DNA of 33,185 nucleotides from positions 25,098 to 58,282 of the forward strand of contig DBYQ01000011.1 of the NCBI GenBank assembly GCA_002310015.1, in the 5' to 3' direction. Both the position numbers and the translations under genes were made by a program. Shown piece by piece: positions 32,235 through 33,185 of this stretch (positions are counted from its first letter, which is position 1; each line of letters starts with the position of its first letter). The stretch comes from Bacteroidales bacterium UBA1182. GTDB taxonomy: Bacteria; Bacteroidota; Bacteroidia; Bacteroidales; Bacteroidaceae. The notes under the pieces were generated by a model. The model did no database searches, was not told the DNA's origin, and saw nothing but the letters and a program-made list of their open reading frames with translations.

Positions 32235-33185
32235 TTATATAATCTCCTGATATGTACCAAAATACTTGAACTGCTCGCCGCAGTGGTCAAGCTCACTTAT
32301 GAGTGATGCAAACTTCTTGTCGTAGATGGACAGCTCAATGTCAAAGTAGAACATGAACTCAAAGTCGCGGCCTGGGATGGGGCGGCTCTCCAGCTTGACC
32401 AGGTTGGCGCCGGTGGCGTTGAACTTGGACAGGACGCTGAACAGAGTACCGGGCTTATGGCTGACCACCATCATGATACTGGTGCGGTTGGCACCCGGAT
32501 AGATGCGGGCATCCTTGGCTATGCAGATAAAGCGTGTGTGGTTGCTGTCAAAGTTCTGGATATCCTGTGCCAGAACCTCCATGTTATAGAGGTCAATACA
32601 GCTCTTTGAAGATATGGAGGCCGATGTACGGGTGGCGTCCTTTGATACGCGCTGTGCAGCCATGGCGGTATTGTCGAACGGGATAATCTCCACACCCTTG
32701 AGGTTGCTCAGGTAGTGTGAGCACTGGTTGATGGCCTGCGGATGTGAGTAGATGGTCTTGATGTCCTGGAACCTGGTTCCCTTGGCTGCCAGCAACTGGT
32801 GGTCAACCCTTACGCGGGTGCTTCTTACAATGTGGACATTATACCTGACAAGCAGGTCATAAATCTCATTTACAGAACCTGCGGTGGAGTTCTCAATGGG
32901 CAGTATGCCATACTCGCAAAGGCCGTCAGTCACCATGCGTATGACACCCTCAAAAGTGTTGTTGAACATTATCTCAGGCACCTCAAACAGTTTCTCTGCT
33001 GCAATCTGTGAGTATGCGCCCTCGCGTCCCTGGCAGGCTACCACGGCACGCTTTGGGAACGGTGCGGGATCAGCGTTGATCAGGCTTGAGATAGCCTTGT
33101 AGAGTGGGGAGTCTTTCTCCTTGTACATGGCCTCATAAGCCTTGCTTATGTCAAACATTGAGCGGTATAGTACGCGCCCGAAATC
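32235..33185 (-). CDS. pheA: Prephenate dehydratase with ACT domain, probably a chorismate mutase fusion (5' end outside window)
   Basis: The window shows a prephenate dehydratase domain (about residues 37-215 counted from the ATG at 33158): ACQGREGAYSQIAAEKL, GILPIENSTAGSVNEIYDLL, VRVDHQLLA and the NHTRFICIA catalytic segment. An ACT domain follows, with SHKPGTLFSVLSKF and the phenylalanine-site KLESRPIPGRDFEF. The reading frame stays open upstream of that ATG to the window edge, and the preceding codons read DFGRVLYRS. Together with MFDISKAYE this resembles the last helix of an AroQ-class chorismate mutase. I therefore think the gene is a longer P-protein making phenylpyruvate from chorismate, feedback-inhibited by phenylalanine. 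The ATG at 33158 would be the start if it is not a fusion. Confidence 0.85.
   Translation of the reverse strand, partial: DFGRVLYRSMFDISKAYEAMYKEKDSPLYKAISSLINADPAPFPKRAVVACQGREGAYSQIAAEKLFEVPEIMFNNTFEGVIRMVTDGLCEYGILPIENSTAGSVNEIYDLLVRYNVHIVRSTRVRVDHQLLAAKGTRFQDIKTIYSHPQAINQCSHYLSNLKGVEIIPFDNTAMAAQRVSKDATRTSASISSKSCIDLYNMEVLAQDIQNFDSNHTRFICIAKDARIYPGANRTSIMMVVSHKPGTLFSVLSKFNATGANLVKLESRPIPGRDFEFMFYFDIELSIYDKKFASLISELDHCGEQFKYFGTYQEII

Noticed and set aside
1..33185. Defence island, prophage, integrative element or CRISPR array
   Set aside because: No integrase, transposase, restriction, toxin-antitoxin, phage or Cas-like gene and no regularly spaced repeats were found. The Arc-like gene is tied to an SPFH operon rather than to a toxin.

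Overview
The window looks like a chromosomal segment of a gut-type Bacteroidales bacterium (phylum Bacteroidota), possibly Prevotellaceae; genus and species cannot be settled from this sequence. Grounds for this: repeated TAnnTTTG promoter boxes upstream of genes, few Shine-Dalgarno sequences, a DUF3078 outer-membrane protein, a TonB-dependent vitamin receptor paired with a PnuC-type permease, an SPFH/Arc-like gene pair, and many Sec-exported envelope proteins. No rRNA, tRNA, CRISPR array, transposase or integrase was seen.

Layout. At the left edge (1-380, minus) is the start of an alpha-oxoamine synthase gene. A 509-base gene-free stretch follows, holding a 19-bp inverted repeat and a REPIN-like pair of GGGGTCTGACCCC palindromes. 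From 5.9 kb down to 0.9 kb (minus) runs a thiamine-uptake unit: a TPP riboswitch, a TonB-dependent receptor and PnuT, then DUF3078 (with its own promoter) and an EamA transporter. Next (8.4-6.0 kb, minus) is a two-gene nucleobase module of an atypical phosphoribosyltransferase and the cytosine permease CodB. A cytidylate-kinase-like gene (plus) diverges from it. At 13.8-9.3 kb (minus) a very large GH54 arabinofuranosidase is directly followed by a VKOR-thioredoxin fusion. A five-gene plus-strand operon (13.9-18.1 kb) encodes a histidine phosphatase, a metallo-beta-lactamase-fold lipoprotein, a nitroreductase, an aldose-1-epimerase-like protein and a YjjG-type HAD phosphatase.

The SPFH / ribbon-helix-helix / membrane-protein operon (19.9-18.2 kb, minus) has a clear promoter with a palindrome at the expected start site. 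A CE2-type esterase diverges from it, and an ABC-F (Uup) gene converges with the esterase. A six-gene operon (31.7-23.2 kb, minus) of mostly exported, poorly characterised proteins is the largest uncharacterised unit: LPP20-like, Sel1/TPR, an orphan, NTF2-like, TPR/beta-strand-rich, and a GNAT-like protein. The right edge carries aroQ and the 3' part of an apparent chorismate mutase-prephenate dehydratase gene, closed by a strong terminator.

The best candidates for new biology are the six-gene envelope operon, the PRTase-CodB pair, the GH54-VKOR pair with its apparently split lamin-tail domain, the RHH/palindrome autoregulation model, and the several non-coding inverted-repeat structures. No fully novel defence or mobile system is evident.
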